Counted from the first letter of the stretch, positions 1 through 11,760 are shown. The stretch is DNA of 64,000 nucleotides from Didymodactylos carnosus (GCA_905250885.1 CAJNOQ010000072.1:18529-82528), one strand, 5' to 3'. The notes: generated by a model from the letters alone, not told the origin. Translations and numbers: made by a program.

Positions 1-46
1 CAAATTATCTTATGTTCCGTTATCGATTTTTCTCTATTTCTTGTAG

Positions 47-3000
47 AAGAATTTAAAAAACATTTTATAAAATCAATTCAAAATCCAGAAGCAAAAATAT
101 TCACTGAAGATCTTAGAAATATGATTATGTCAGCTGGTACTGACGATGAAATCGATGCTGTTGTTCAAGCACTAAGAAAGTAAATAGAAAAAAACGAATG
201 TGTTAAAATCAAGTGAGAGCGTTCTTTTCCCAGTGTTCAGTATCCTCTTTGCTGAAATAACGAACGCAATCTTGTTTTTCAAACCTCAATACTTGAGATA
301 TTTAATGATTTTAAAAGAGATAAGCCTTCTTACAGCATCGGGTCACGTGACTTCTATCTCCAAAAGAGCAGTAGCGATGGATATTTTTCAGGTATTGTTT
401 GATTAGAAATAGCGAGAGATGTGCGGTTTTCAGCATCTGTCTTGTAGCTAGATGTCTGACGCATCTTTCTGTGAAAAAAGAATGTTGAAATGCGCTCATG
501 AAAACAGCTCTCAGAACGATGTTTGGAAAATCAGAGAGTTTTATAAGACGTTTGTTTTCGATTTAGCAAATGTAGTGCATACGAAAAATATCTTAGAGTG
601 TTTTCTTTACATTTAAGTAAGTCCGCTCTCCGTTTATTATTTTCCTCAGATAATCTCAGTTTTTCTAAAAGTATCCAGAATGCATGTCTGAGAACCTCAA
701 AGATGAATGGAACATAGATTAGTGACCATCTTGCATCAAGTGACAATGTTTATTATCGGATAAATGAGAAAACGGCTTTTGAAAAACATAAGCGATGTTT
801 TGTTTAGAAAAAGTAAAAAATATATTGAATAAAATTTCTAGTCATAATACAAATATCAATACTGGAACAGCATCAATCATAGCTTTACTGGCTATACAAC
901 AAGAATGATTAGAGACAAATAAATGATATAGCATTACTGGATATATATGCAATTTTTAAAAAATCTCCTTGAGAGGCATCGGAGTTTTAGGACCTATTTT
1001 GTACAGCACATGAGTATTGTACAAATCTACGTGTGCTATCTATGTGTCATACCTCTTTCCTATCATCGGTCAAAACATTCTTCTCATCTCTGTCTTCATT
1101 ATACAAGAAGTTTACAGAAAAAAAGAAACACACCTGACACATTCGATTTCTCTTTTTAATTTGTTATCATTCACTACATCAAGAAACCTCAGCGTTTTTG
1201 AGCTCGACTATGGTTTTTTACTCTTTTCGTTTTGTCTTTGTTATTTTTTTCAATTTTTATGCTATTAGTGGTACTATATTGTAGTGACGATTGTATCCAC
1301 TTGCAACTAAAGACACTTGAATCAAAGAAAACACATTTGCCAAATCAAAAAAAAACGCCTTATAAAACTCTCTGATTTTTCAGACATCGTTCTGAGAACT
1401 ATTTTCATGAACACATTTCAACATTCTTTTTTCACAGAAAGATGCGTCCGATATCTAGCTACAAGATAGATGCTGAAAACCGCACATCCCTCGCTATTTC
1501 TAATCAAACAATAGTTGAAAAGTAGCCATTTCTGCTTTATTTTTGTGGTGGTTGTGTGAAGGGTAGGATGAGTTAATGAGTAAACTATTAGAATTGCTAC
1601 AAACAATTGAGATTTGTTCTATAGTTCGATTGTTAGTCGATCACTTTTACTTTAATGTCATACCTTTTTGTTTCTCTTTCACTTAAGATACACTTCGAAA
1701 AAGCAGTTGTTTAGTGATCATTTTGGTCCTCACATTATGCGACTACTCTATATTTACAATAAAACTGACTATGCCTTACAACTTTATATGGACGAAGTAA
1801 GAATTCATACATAGATATCTACGAATGATTACATATTTTGAATTTTTTCTTTATTTTTCGTGCAGAACTTAGGAGAAACGTTTAATGATTCAGTATCTAC
1901 CCTTGTACTAATGAATAAATTACTTGAAGAAAAACGAGTTGACGATTGTGTTAAAGTATTTGAACATGGCATTAAACAAGGATTTATCATACAATCGGGA
2001 AAACCATATCCACAAGATGTTATCATGTTAGGAATTGAAGCACTCTACAAACAAGTAAAATGAACTGAATTCCTGCAGAAAACGTGCAACTTTATGGTTT
2101 TCTTTCTATTCTAGAATACAAAAGACTCTTTAGAAAAAGTAAAAAATGTATTGAATAAAATTTCTGGTCATAATACAAATATCAATACTCGAACAGCATC
2201 AATCATAGCTTTACTGGCTATACAACAAGTTGGTATTCATCTATTCATCTATTCAGCATTAATCAAAGATCTAATATGTCTAATTTTTGTTCAATAGGGC
2301 GAACCTGACTTCGCAATGGAAGTCGTGAGTTCAATTAGACAACAATTTTCGTCAACAGCTCAAAATCTTCGAGTGTGTATCTATGAAATTACTTTTTACA
2401 GCTTTGTTTACACGTTTTATTCTTCTAGGCCATATGTCTCGCTGATATGGGCCGTGTTGACGAAGCAATGAATCTCATTGAAGTTATTACTCCCCGATCG
2501 GATAACAGATCTGGTGATCTACGAAAACTTTTTCCATTAACAGTACGTGTTGTTGTATTTTTAAATTGAAGAATAGAACGCGCTGAGATGTGTATTATTC
2601 AATTTCTTTCTAGATGCATCATATACGTTTAGCAGCTGAAAAGTCGAAAGATGCTCAAACGATGAGTAAACTTGAAGATTTGTCAAAATATGTTTTATCA
2701 AACCAATGGTTGAGTCAAATCGATTTCCCTGAATATATTAATGAGCCAATGGGACGTCGTTTTCTATTTAAACAATCACAAACATCATATCAACATCAAC
2801 AGCAGAGACCGCCATTTGTTTCAGCTTATAGACAACAGTATGGAAATAGAAGAGATTTTGATGGACAACCGCAACCATTGAATAATAATCGAAGAGGTGT
2901 ATTTGGACAACATCAACAAGGCGGATTTGCATTTAACCGGAGTTTCGGAGGTGGTTTTCAACCACGACAAGAATATGGAAATGAAAACAGAGACGATTTT

Positions 3001-3639
3001 GAATTGCGAAGTCAAAAAGATAATAGAATGAATAGTAGAAGTAAGTGGATAATGAAGTGATTATATCGTCTTGCTCGTGTTCTTAGAGTACTGATCTCCT
3101 GTGAATATGATTATTTTTAACCAATCGTCATTTTTCTGTTATATTTTTTTTATTTTCTTATTTTCGATAAAGGTTATCAGCGAGATATAAGAGATAATTA
3201 CAGCCGCGGATCATCTCAGCGACGATATTCTGATCGCGAGCAACAATTCGATGATAATGATGGAGAAAGAAGAGAAGGAAAAGTGGCTATGGGAATGAAT
3301 CAACGTGCTAATTCAACATCTCAAACAAGTGAAAGAGGTTCTCGACAACCACTAGACTTTGGCAGTCGACCAGATCAAATAAGACGTAATTTAGCATTAC
3401 GATCATCCAGTAGAAGAGCTGGGCAAACATCAACTCCTACATCACTTGAACTTGGTCCTAGTACAACATCATCAATTCCCACCGCTCAAAAATCGAGTGT
3501 TTTAGTCAACAGTCGAAAGTCAATCGTGAGTAATGAAGACGATCAAAACGAAGTTGATGATGGATTTGAACCAGCACCTGTCACCAACCAACAAGAAACG
3601 AGAAAACCACAAACTGATAGAATGGCTACAGCCCGCTGA
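47..3639 (+). CDS. PTCD2: PTCD2-like mitochondrial PPR protein, 5' end outside window
   Basis: Eight in-frame exons: 47-179, 1688-1796, 1866-2054, 2115-2228, 2298-2372, 2429-2542, 2614-3040, 3173-3639 (TGA). All junctions are GT..AG and phase-consistent, giving 541 visible residues; the start and mitochondrial targeting region lie upstream of base 1. The helical-repeat part resembles PTCD2, a pentatricopeptide protein tied to mitochondrial RNA processing: FGPHIMRLLY early in exon 2, then a repeat around NDSVSTLVLMNKLLEEK, then LAIQQGEPDFAMEVVSSI. From about base 2752 the protein becomes a roughly 250-residue low-complexity tail rich in Gln, Arg, Asn, Gly and Ser. This tail is not part of vertebrate PTCD2 and looks lineage-specific, perhaps RNA-binding. 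Intron 1 (180-1687) is swollen by a foldback element. Family call is from remembered similarity; another PPR family is possible. Confidence 0.75.
365..1540. mobile_element. Foldback element in PTCD2 intron 1, carrying a PTCD2 exon copy
   Basis: Two inverted arms of about 180 bases: 365-548 and 1356-1540. The left arm runs through ATTGTTTGATTAGAAATAGC and ends inward at AGAGAGTTTTATAAG; the right arm gives the reverse complement with scattered mismatches. Between them, 803-903 is a near copy of PTCD2 exon 4 (original about 2128-2229), in the same orientation, with three substitutions in about 100 bases by eye. The copy lacks the original 5' splice acceptor, and the donor GT is lost because the copy ends one base past the exon. 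It is therefore unlikely to be spliced into mRNA. No transposase is visible. Confidence 0.75.
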
Positions 3640-4197
3640 AATGATTAAAAATGAAACTCTGATGTTTGTTTTTCTAACCGTGCTGCGGTGTGATTGTTTT
3701 TCTGTTTAGTTTTATTCTTCTGTTTTTTTATAGGCACATATTTGTATATTATTGTTACTTGTGTTTAAAATCAAAATAGTTTTTGAATATTGAAAACCTA
3801 TGCATTTTTTCTGTTTTCATCTTTTGTAGAACAATATAGAAAAAAGAAAATATATACTGGATATATACAGTATCCCTCCAAGAACTGATTTTGTCTTCAA
3901 AATATAGAAAAAACTGGTGAATGCTTGCGTATTATACATGTAATTCAATTGGATGCAACAGTATGTTGAAAATGAGGAAAACATAAAGATATAAGCGCGA
4001 GAAAACGTACTCTTTTGATCTAAAACCAAGATAAGTAAGTGCATTTTATGATATGTTTTGATATAATTGAGAAACATTTATAACAATTCATTTTCCGAAA
4101 ATGTTTTTCAATTATATTAAATATACTTAATTTTTTTAAAAACGTAAAAAAAGTAAAAAAACGTTAACATATTTTTGGGTTTGTTTTAGACTTAATA
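3640..4197. other. Spacer between PTCD2 and DoxX-like genes
   Basis: AT-rich, with no coding pattern. A TTTTAG followed closely by the DoxX start at 4198 could be a splice acceptor for an upstream 5' UTR exon. Confidence 0.4.
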
Positions 4198-4590
4198 ATG
4201 GCTTTTGTGTCGTATCTTATTCTTTATTTTATGATTTTCTTGTATGTTTTTGCGGGTATAACCCATTTTACTAATCCGTCCTTTTTTACAAAAATCATGC
4301 CATGGTACTTGAAACAGTATGATTTAGAATTAGTTTACATAAGTGGTGCGTGCGAAATTTTGTTTAGTCTTCTACTTTTATCAAAATCAACACGATCAGT
4401 GGGTGCATGGTTGATTATTTTACTTTTAATTGCTGTTTTTCCTGCTAATATACAAATGATGACTGATTATTACAATGATCAAAATCCATACCTATGGCTA
4501 ACAATTGTACGCTTACCTATGCAATTTTTGCTTATGTGGTGGGCATATTTATACACTAAACCAATATTGAACAAACAACATATTAAATAA
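4198..4590 (+). CDS. DoxX-like small membrane protein
   Basis: Intronless reading frame of 130 residues, ATG at 4198, TAA at 4588-4590. It has four hydrophobic segments, near residues 3-20, 46-62, 68-84 and 100-118. An early FAGITHFTNPSFF motif and the following PWYL are typical of the DoxX/COG4270 group of four-helix membrane proteins, which is found mostly in bacteria but also in animals. Function in animals is unclear; bacterial relatives work with thiol-stress or quinone systems. Polar residues follow the last helix, so the protein looks complete at the usual family length of about 130. Possible splice acceptor just upstream (TTTTAG, 4185-4190). Codon use and base composition match the neighbouring genes, so there is no sign of recent transfer. 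Confidence 0.75.
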   Translation: MAFVSYLILYFMIFLYVFAGITHFTNPSFFTKIMPWYLKQYDLELVYISGACEILFSLLLLSKSTRSVGAWLIILLLIAVFPANIQMMTDYYNDQNPYLWLTIVRLPMQFLLMWWAYLYTKPILNKQHIK

Positions 4591-5709
4591 CATGTAAGTA
4601 TTTTTGGCATCTTATCTAAAAGAAAATCTAGTTTGGTTTTACTAATCCTCGTGATGCATAAAAAAATATAAATTTGGTGAAATTTTCAGATTATATGAAA
4701 TTATTTCTTTTTTAACACATGATTTTATTTTTATTTGTTTTTGCACTGTCATATGACAAACAGTTTTTTCAAATGTTTAGTATTTTGTTTAATTTTGTTT
4801 GTACTAGTAAAAATCAATGCCACATTACACATGCCGTATTGATTTATCTCGATGCGGTGTTCTGCTTGCAAAAAAAAAATTTCAAGAGTGCATTCGAGAA
4901 AAGGTTTTGGTATTGACGATACTGATCAATGTTCGGTCGATGCCATTTTTGATGTACTGATCAAAATCGCACTAGTGCGATCACATGCCATTGATGTGCA
5001 TCGACAATGCCTCGTAAATCTTGAGAGATTTGAAATCTAACATTTAATCGGGTAATCTGTTTTAGACGGAAACAAGGAAACCTTAATTAACAGAACTATG
5101 AACCCTGATAATCTTACATTAGAATCAGTGCTACTGTTTCTGTCCATAGCAGTTATTAGGTCGACTGAGTAGAATGAAAAGACACTTATTGCTTTTTATC
5201 AGAAAAGTGATTTATTTCTCTCTTTCCATATTGTGTTTCCTCTTTCGAGTCAACCATCTGTGGAAAAGTTGGTTCGAATATCCGAAAGTTGTAGATAAGA
5301 TATCTGCAATTAATTTTTGAAATACGTTCGAGTTGATTCACAATGAGTCCTCAAAGGTGAGCATTTTAAGAAAAAAATTGTTTTCTCTAGGGGTTAATTA
5401 ATGATCACTTGATATTTGACGCTGTTGCACTACATTGTTTGAGCACAGAATGAATCAGTAACTATTACACTAGATAGCATATAGTCTAAAGAGTAAAAGA
5501 ATTGTTACAGCTGTTTTCTATGATGTGAATAAAATGCAAATTCAATCTGAACTGTGAGTGTTCCAATGTCAATAAGTTTCGTTTCACTCAGTCAATTTCT
5601 AGTCTTCAAGGAACATAGTTAGTCTCTATTTTTCTTTTTTCCTCTCACATTTACAAGCCCTTATTATTGTTTACTATTTTTCAGATTATTTATTATTATT
5701 AGAATGTAA
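4591..5709. other. Spacer with no gene seen
   Basis: AT-rich. A few open stretches without splice structure or recognisable protein character. ATGs near 5343 and 5530 followed by donor-like GTGAG are present but are not needed, because the Canopy gene has its own signal peptide beginning at 5710. Confidence 0.4.
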
Positions 5710-7038
5710 ATGTATTCGTCATTTATTATTTTATTATTTTTATCTCTAAAAGTAATTTTAACAATTTCAGATGATCCAAATAGATTACCAACAAAATGTG
5801 AAGGTATTTAACAGTTATCTTGAATCGTGCAATATATTATATTTTGTTGATTATTATTTTAGTATGTAAACTATTAGCACAAGAACTAACAGACAATTTA
5901 CAAGCTCATGGTAGTCATGAAGTAATAGATACAGGTTATTCGTTAGATGATCGCTCAAATGCGAAAAACAAAAAGAAATATAGTGAATCGTAAGTGAATA
6001 TTTGAATTATACTGCCGCCATGAATCGAATCTTCTTCGAGTAACGCGAAAATTTCAGTACAATCCCATAAATTAGTAGAAAAGACTATTTGAGCCCTCAA
6101 AAAAATTTCGACAACAACTATATTATCGCTGTTCGTTCGATTCAATAGGCTAAAGTTAACTCCACAAATTGTCAAACGAAAATACTTTCGTCTCGCTCAT
6201 AAAATATTTTATAATGGAAGTCTTGTTTCAAATATGAATTTAATTAATCTCCTTATTTCTCTGATAATGTATTCGACTCTTTTAAGTCGAATGTAGAACA
6301 ATGATATTGGTGTGTTTTCGAAATATTTTTTTGGTTCAAATAATCTTTTCTACTAACTATGGGAATATACTGAAATTTTCATTTTGCTCGGAGAAGACCC
6401 AATGTAACCTTTTTTATTGTTTTTTTAGTGAAACTCGTTTGATAGAAGTACTTGAAGGTGTCTGCGAACGTTTTCTACATTATAATGTCCATGCTGAGAG
6501 AAAAGGTAGTTTAAGATATGCAAGAGGAAGATCTCAAACTATGCAAACATTATGGAATTTAAGGTATACATTTCTTATTTCATCTATCAAATATCTAACG
6601 TCATTTTATTGTAGAAATAAAGGCGTCAAAGTTGTGCTTGATATACCGGATAATTTATGGGATGTACCATCGGCTGAAATAACCCAATTGAAAAAATATG
6701 TACGTTGTGTCTTACATCATCCTCTATTTAAACTAAATATTTTTTTCATTTTCTGTTTTAGTGTGAAGAAATGCTTGAAGAAAATGAAGAATTGATTGAA
6801 ACATGGTATTTTGATAAGCAAAAGGTTTCATTAAATAAATATCTATGCGAGGAAAATGTTTTAAAAAATGATGATCCAAGTAAGATAGCAAATATTAAAT
6901 AAGATTTTTATTGATTAGCTTGTTTATCTTCTAGGTTGTTTGTATGAGGTATTTACAGGTGAAGAGGAGAAAGAAGATTCTGATGTACAAAAAAAGACAA
7001 AAGGTGATATGGGTGGGAATGAGAAGAGTGAATTATGA
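5710..7038 (+). CDS. CNPY3/4: Canopy (CNPY3/4-type) ER saposin-like chaperone
   Basis: Six exons: 5710-5803, 5863-5989, 6429-6563, 6615-6699, 6762-6879, 6935-7038 (TGA); 220 residues. Start chosen at 5710 because it gives a signal peptide (MYSSFIILLFLSLKVIL) in the same exon as the first domain motif. That motif, NRLPTKCEVCKLLAQEL, matches the CNPY3/4 N-terminus, followed by EVIDTGY and later RLIEVLEGVCERFLHYNVHA, GVKVVLDIPDNLW, and a Cys in exons 5 and 6. The Cys set (CEVC, VCER, KYC, YLCE, SCLYE) fits the disulfide pattern of this saposin-like family. CNPY3/4 fold or traffic Toll-like and related receptors in the ER. The C-terminus is acidic/lysine-rich and ends KSEL, which resembles a KDEL-type retrieval signal. 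Intron 2 (5990-6428) is longer than the others. A likely polyadenylation signal AATAAA lies near 7183. Confidence 0.9.
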
Positions 7039-7541
7039 ATAAGATAAAAGCAATACTCAAATTAGTCAAAATTTTGTTTCTGTTTTTTTTTATTAGTAAA
7101 TGTTGAATTCTCTTTTTTGGAAATGACTTTGTTTCTTTGTATAAGACATTCTTTTCTGTGTCAGTAAATTGGTGCTAGTAACGAATAAATATTAACTATT
7201 GTTGTATCATTCTTTATAAATCGAATCTTTCTTAAATGACGATTAGCGTGTTAATCATGATTAATCCACTCATATCACATCTTAATTGTGATAAATTTTA
7301 TGTATAATTAATCTTAATTATGATTAATAGCGTAGTGTGACGTCAGCATAATAGTTTATTTTCGTTTTTTGCAGAATTGTTCATATAATGTAGGAAGACA
7401 AAAGTCGAAAGAAAAAGCATGAAACAGAGAAGCATAGAAGATCTGTAATATTTCAAGTTACTATGTCTTTCAACACCGTAAAAGTAGAAGAAAAGAAATT
7501 ATTGAAAATAAATATTGCACATAGAAAGAGAAATGAATATT

Positions 7542-8040
7542 TTATATATTTTTATATTGAAGATCTGCATAAATAGCAAAGTGATTAGATGGAAAATTTT
7601 GGTGTTCTTGATATTTACAAACTGTTGTGCTTTTAACGTTAAACGTATCTTTTATAATGTAAACAAAATCAATTTTTGATCCATAGCCTTCCTTTTTAAA
7701 CCCATTAAATGTTGATACATTGGATAAATATGGATTCATGATGAGAAATGTATCAACAAAAGTTGCTACTTTCATTTGTAATGCTTCTGAACATTGTTCA
7801 CCTAATTGAGTTAATTAATTTACTGGTATAATGCCTTCAACATCCTCCAGTCATTAATTAGAATTTTCTGTTACTAAATTTTGTTCATTGGCATGTTGTT
7901 TTTGAATATGTTCAAGTAATACAGGTTTACTGTGTTTTGTTGCAATTGCACATGGTCAAACGAGATGAAGATTATATAGAATAAGTTTTTGTTTATTTAT
8001 ATTATCAAGAAGTTCAGCACACTGACATGCTTTTGGCGTT
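7542..8040 (-). pseudogene. Relic of an endonuclease/exonuclease/phosphatase-type gene
   Basis: Read on the minus strand from 8040 down to 7542 one frame stays protein-like but meets four in-frame stops. It has CAELLDNIN, an LYNLHL element (position of the family's N-x-H strand), LLEHIQKQH, then after stops LEDVEGIIP, QLGEQCSEALQMK, TFNGFKKEGYGSKIDFVYI and finally FPSNHFAIYADL. The last two match the C-terminal core of endonuclease/exonuclease/phosphatase proteins, where a Ser-Asp-His is normally catalytic; here it reads Ser-Asn-His. The stops and the changed Asp argue for a dead copy. Only the C-terminal half is recognisable. It could also be a transposon-derived APE domain. Confidence 0.5.
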
Positions 8041-10394
8041 TAAGTCCCCTCTTCCCGCAAGATTTTCTTTCACGTTCCAGAGTTTTTATTGAACCAAAAT
8101 AAATCCGTTTTTTTGACAATCAAATTGATCATCGTATAAAGTATAGCATTCGTAATTTCGTGATTATCAATTTTTCACCAAGCATTTTCTAAGTATCATT
8201 TTTAATTGATAAGTTTGTCAAGAAATGAAGTTCTTAAATTGTATGTTACTATACGAATAATATCTGAACGAGCCATATCTATACAAAAGAAGATATATAA
8301 TATCAGGAGACCGCATACTTCAATATTCTTATGTAGAAGTAGAGCACTCATACAACATATTCAACTAACACAGAGATCAGTAACTAACTGTCATTGTTTA
8401 CAAATACGGTTGGCTCGTTTTTTAGTAGAAATAGCTATTTTTGTGCCAAGTCCAAAGCGAGATTGTCTTGCTGGTCAATCTGCTCCAATTTTTTAGATTT
8501 CTGATGAAGTTTTATTTTTAAGTAAATCGAAACTAGCTGATACAGATCTTTTTAATTTACAAGTAATGCAACAAGAGATAGAGAGAGAAAGAAGGAGATT
8601 AAACTGATACTTGGACTTGTTCTTACAAAGTCCTGTTATCCTTGATCTACGGTAGGTTGGCAAGAGAGTAGTCAGGATCCGATTCAAAAATATCTAACAA
8701 TCCCCTATTATTCGTTATCCTTAGTTTTCATCCTCACCCTCAAGATGCTTTGTGGAACGAAATAAGAAAAAAGCGTTTCTCTGGTTTTCTGAGAAGAAAC
8801 GATTCGTTTCCTAATTGAAATCGATTGAAGGCGATTGATATTAGCAAAAGTCGATTTATATGACATTGGTTTTTAAGCAATTTTAATCAACAAAAAATGG
8901 TATTATCGCTGTACAGCGGCTGTACTGAAATTTAGGCTGTACTACAGCCTAAATTTCAGTCGACAAAAATTGATTTGCATTCAATTGGACGATCCAATGA
9001 GAAAGAATTATTAAGTAAGTAAAAGAGATCGCTATTTATTTTGAAAGAAAGAAGTATTACGTTTATATGGGCGTTTAAGACATCACTTGAAGAGACCCAA
9101 AATTAAATTAGCTTCTTTTTTTTATTTTTGTGAAATAAATAATTGAAGTTCAAGAAAAAGCTTGCACATTTTAATACTACTGTAGCCATGGTGGCTTTGC
9201 TTGAACCTTCATGCGCCGATTATGACATCCACAGGCGGGTCGACACCATTTTTGATCCGAGGCACAGTGACTATCGTTCGTACAACAATTGGAATTGTTT
9301 TCACACACAGGTGCGCAGCCTGCGGCACAAAACAATACTGGCATTTATTTTGGACAAAAATCTCAAAGGGACATTATTTTTATTTTAGTTTTTACTGAAG
9401 GAAACTCACCGTAATGGACCTCCTCAAACTATCTCTGTTTCAGTGCCTCGCCACCTGAACAAAACAATAGAAAGAGCAAGCGCATAGAGAGAAAACGCAT
9501 TATTTTAGTGGTGTGCGTTCAGTATGTGAAGTGTGAGAATGCCAGTTCTGGTAAACGGCATCTGTTTTCTTTTCCTTCTTTTCAATCAATTATCAAACGC
9601 TGTTGTTTGGTCCATTTTTTGCTTATCGTTGCTTGTACGTGGAAGACGTGGAGATAAAAATAAAATTAGGTCACGCCTTCGTTTTTTTAGATGTGATGTG
9701 TCATGCACAAGACAAGGCTTATTTGTTTATTTAAAAATAACGTTGTAAATAAATAATTTTGTTATCTACAACAATAAACAATTTTGACAGACGATTAACC
9801 ACCCAACAACTATTCACCAGTAATATATCAACGAATTGTAATGTTGCTCTTTCTTTGAATAATTATATGAGAGCAAATTGACTTTTCATCACTTCACTTA
9901 ATTCTATAATCATGTATTATGCTTTTTTCGTGTTTTTCCTTTAGAATATAATCGATGCTTCTTCGTTGAGATAAACAATATGTAGAAGAATAGATATATT
10001 ATTAGTTTTGTTCAAAGGACAGGGGTGCATTTGAGTGAGAATTGGCCCACTCGTATTTTTCCATTCCAATGACCGAATTATTAGAAAAGTCACGTTTCTA
10101 TTATTCTCTGTCATTCTCGAGTGAAAAAAATAAAAAAGGGTGAAAAAAATGTTTTTCCATTATCATCGTCGGGCTATCCCATCTAATTAGTAATTTAATT
10201 ATTTCTCTTGACTAAAACAATAGATAAGATTCATTTCATCATTGCTAGATAGACGATGAAAAACTGAATTGAAAGGCACCCAAATCATATCTTCGCTGCT
10301 ATTTGTTAAAAAATGGTAGACCAAACTTTTATATAGTCACATACTTAACAGGATACAGATTCACAAAATTTGAATTCTTTTGTGCACTTAAAAG
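8041..10394. other. Gene-free stretch with one perfect palindrome
   Basis: No coding pattern supported. A short open frame at 8206-8496 lacks recognisable motifs. A perfect 37-base palindrome (18-base arms, one-base centre) sits at 8924-8960. The patch 9200-9330 is somewhat GC-richer than its surroundings, without an explanation. Confidence 0.4.
8924..8960. repeat. Perfect palindrome, 18-base arms
   Basis: Arms 8924-8941 and 8943-8960 are exact reverse complements around a single C at 8942. Left arm reads ACTGAAATTTAGGCTGTA. Confidence 0.9.
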
Positions 10395-11460
10395 TCTGGT
10401 TGTCATCTCCGTTTATATATATTTCGATAGCTCTTGAAATTCTCTACAAACTAAACTAGTTAGCATGTCTCGACTGGTTGGACCAGTCAGTTGATAATAG
10501 GATTTCTGAAAAACCTGGCCGCTAAAAAACCAAGTCTTTGGTTTTTGGTCAGAAAATTTTACAAACCATATGACCTGATAGAGCAACGAAGTCTGAGCAA
10601 AATATGATATGTTCCGGCTGTCTATAACGCTTTTTCACCCAACTGCAGTCGAGTTACGAATGACTGCAAAGGCAGTGGAAATTACCAAAATATTCCAATC
10701 AAAAAGCGTTAAAGACGGCCAGAAGACATCATATTATGTTCAGAATTCGTTGCTCTATCAGGCCATATGGTTTGCAAAACTTTCTGACCAAAAACAAAGA
10801 CTCGATTTTTTAGCAGTTAAGTTTTCCAGAAATCTTGTTATCAAGTTTTCCATAAAATGGTGATATGCACTACATCTGATAGAAAAATCTTCAGGCTATC
10901 CAAAACAGTTTTCAGATTGGTTCCAGGAATCAAAAACAAAGGAGCTCTTATGATTATGACACACTGTACTGCATATATAACGCCCAAACGCTTCTTTTGC
11001 ATATCTTTAATGATTGACGCCACCTATCCAGATTTTCTGACCAGTCCAATTTGTAAGGAATTTCACGGATTATCAAATGGTATCCTTTTGCAAATTAAGG
11101 TTTATCATTAGGACAGAAAAGACTTCTAAAAGAGTATTCTGCAACTGTTTTCCGTAGTCCAATACGTTTTTTGCATGTCTTTGGTAACTGACCCAACGAG
11201 TCAAGATATTCTGACTAGCTCAGTTTGTAGAGAATTTGAAGAGCTTTCTAATGGTATATTTTGAAAAATATATAATTTTTCATTATGACAGAAAAAATGA
11301 CTAAAGGAGTGTGCTGCACGTATTTTTCGTACTACAACGCTTCTTTTACACCTTTGATGACTGGTTTAACCAGTCGAGACATGCTAACTAGTTCAGTTTA
11401 TAGAGAATTTCAAGGGCTATCGAAATATATATATAAACGGAGAACCTTTTTGTATCACTA
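10395..11460. mobile_element. Composite inverted-repeat element with internal tandem units
   Basis: Outer arms of about 95 bases (10395-10490 and 11350-11450) are inverted copies sharing AACTAGTTAGCATGTCTCGA in the left/reverse-complement sense. A second, nested inverted pair lies at about 10490-10600 and 10740-10850, sharing CTGATAGAGCAACGAA and the stretch around TTTGGTTTTTGGTCAGAAA. The right half also holds three degenerate direct repeats about 175 bases apart (near 10985, 11160 and 11335), each with a TTTTGCAT-like start followed by a segment around CAGTTTGTAGAGAATTT. No transposase seen. Confidence 0.6.
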
Positions 11461-11710
11461 TTACGGTCTTGTTCCTAAGCCTTTGATTTTCGATATTTCT
11501 GAAAAGTTTCAAATTTTGATTTAATCTTCCTTTTAATCTGTTGTTGAGCTTTTTGAAGAACAAGATCCCAATACAGAAAGGTTAAAAACCGGACTAGTCA
11601 CCTTACCGTCTTGTTTCTGTACCACTATTAAAGAGAAGAAATAGAACAAAGACTTGTGCCATATATAAATATATATATATATGTCGTGTGCAGTAGAAAA
11701 TTAAAAGTTG

Positions 11711-11757
11711 TACTTTCTGTCTGATGAAGTTAATCTGAGATCAACGAAACGTCACAA
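11711..11757 (+). ncRNA. Hammerhead-ribozyme-like motif
   Basis: Core CTGATGA at 11721-11727, GAAAC at 11746-11750 and GTC at 11751-11753 occur in hammerhead order. Between the first two, GTTAATC...GATCAAC forms a plausible stem II: three pairs, one A-C mismatch, three pairs and a three-base loop, with one extra A after CTGATGA. Stem I is short: TGT just before CTGATGA pairs with ACA just after GTC. Stem III is minimal: ACGT is self-complementary, so cleavage would need a dimer. Such minimal hammerheads are known from Penelope-like retroelements and retrozymes. An (AT)n run lies just upstream (11661-11692). No reverse transcriptase is visible beside it. Confidence 0.55.
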
Positions 11758-11760
11758 TTG

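Noticed and set aside
4719-4916. Signal-peptide-like frame considered as the first Canopy exon
   Set aside because: No donor joins it in phase, and the exon at 5710 supplies its own ATG and signal peptide.
8206-8496. 96-codon open frame
   Set aside because: No recognisable motif and isolated in repeat-rich DNA; not enough to call a gene.
8506-8545. Second hammerhead-like core: CTGATGAAG followed by CGAAAC about 20 bases on
   Set aside because: Stem II is weak and there is no GTC or stem I partner after GAAAC; likely chance in AT-rich DNA.
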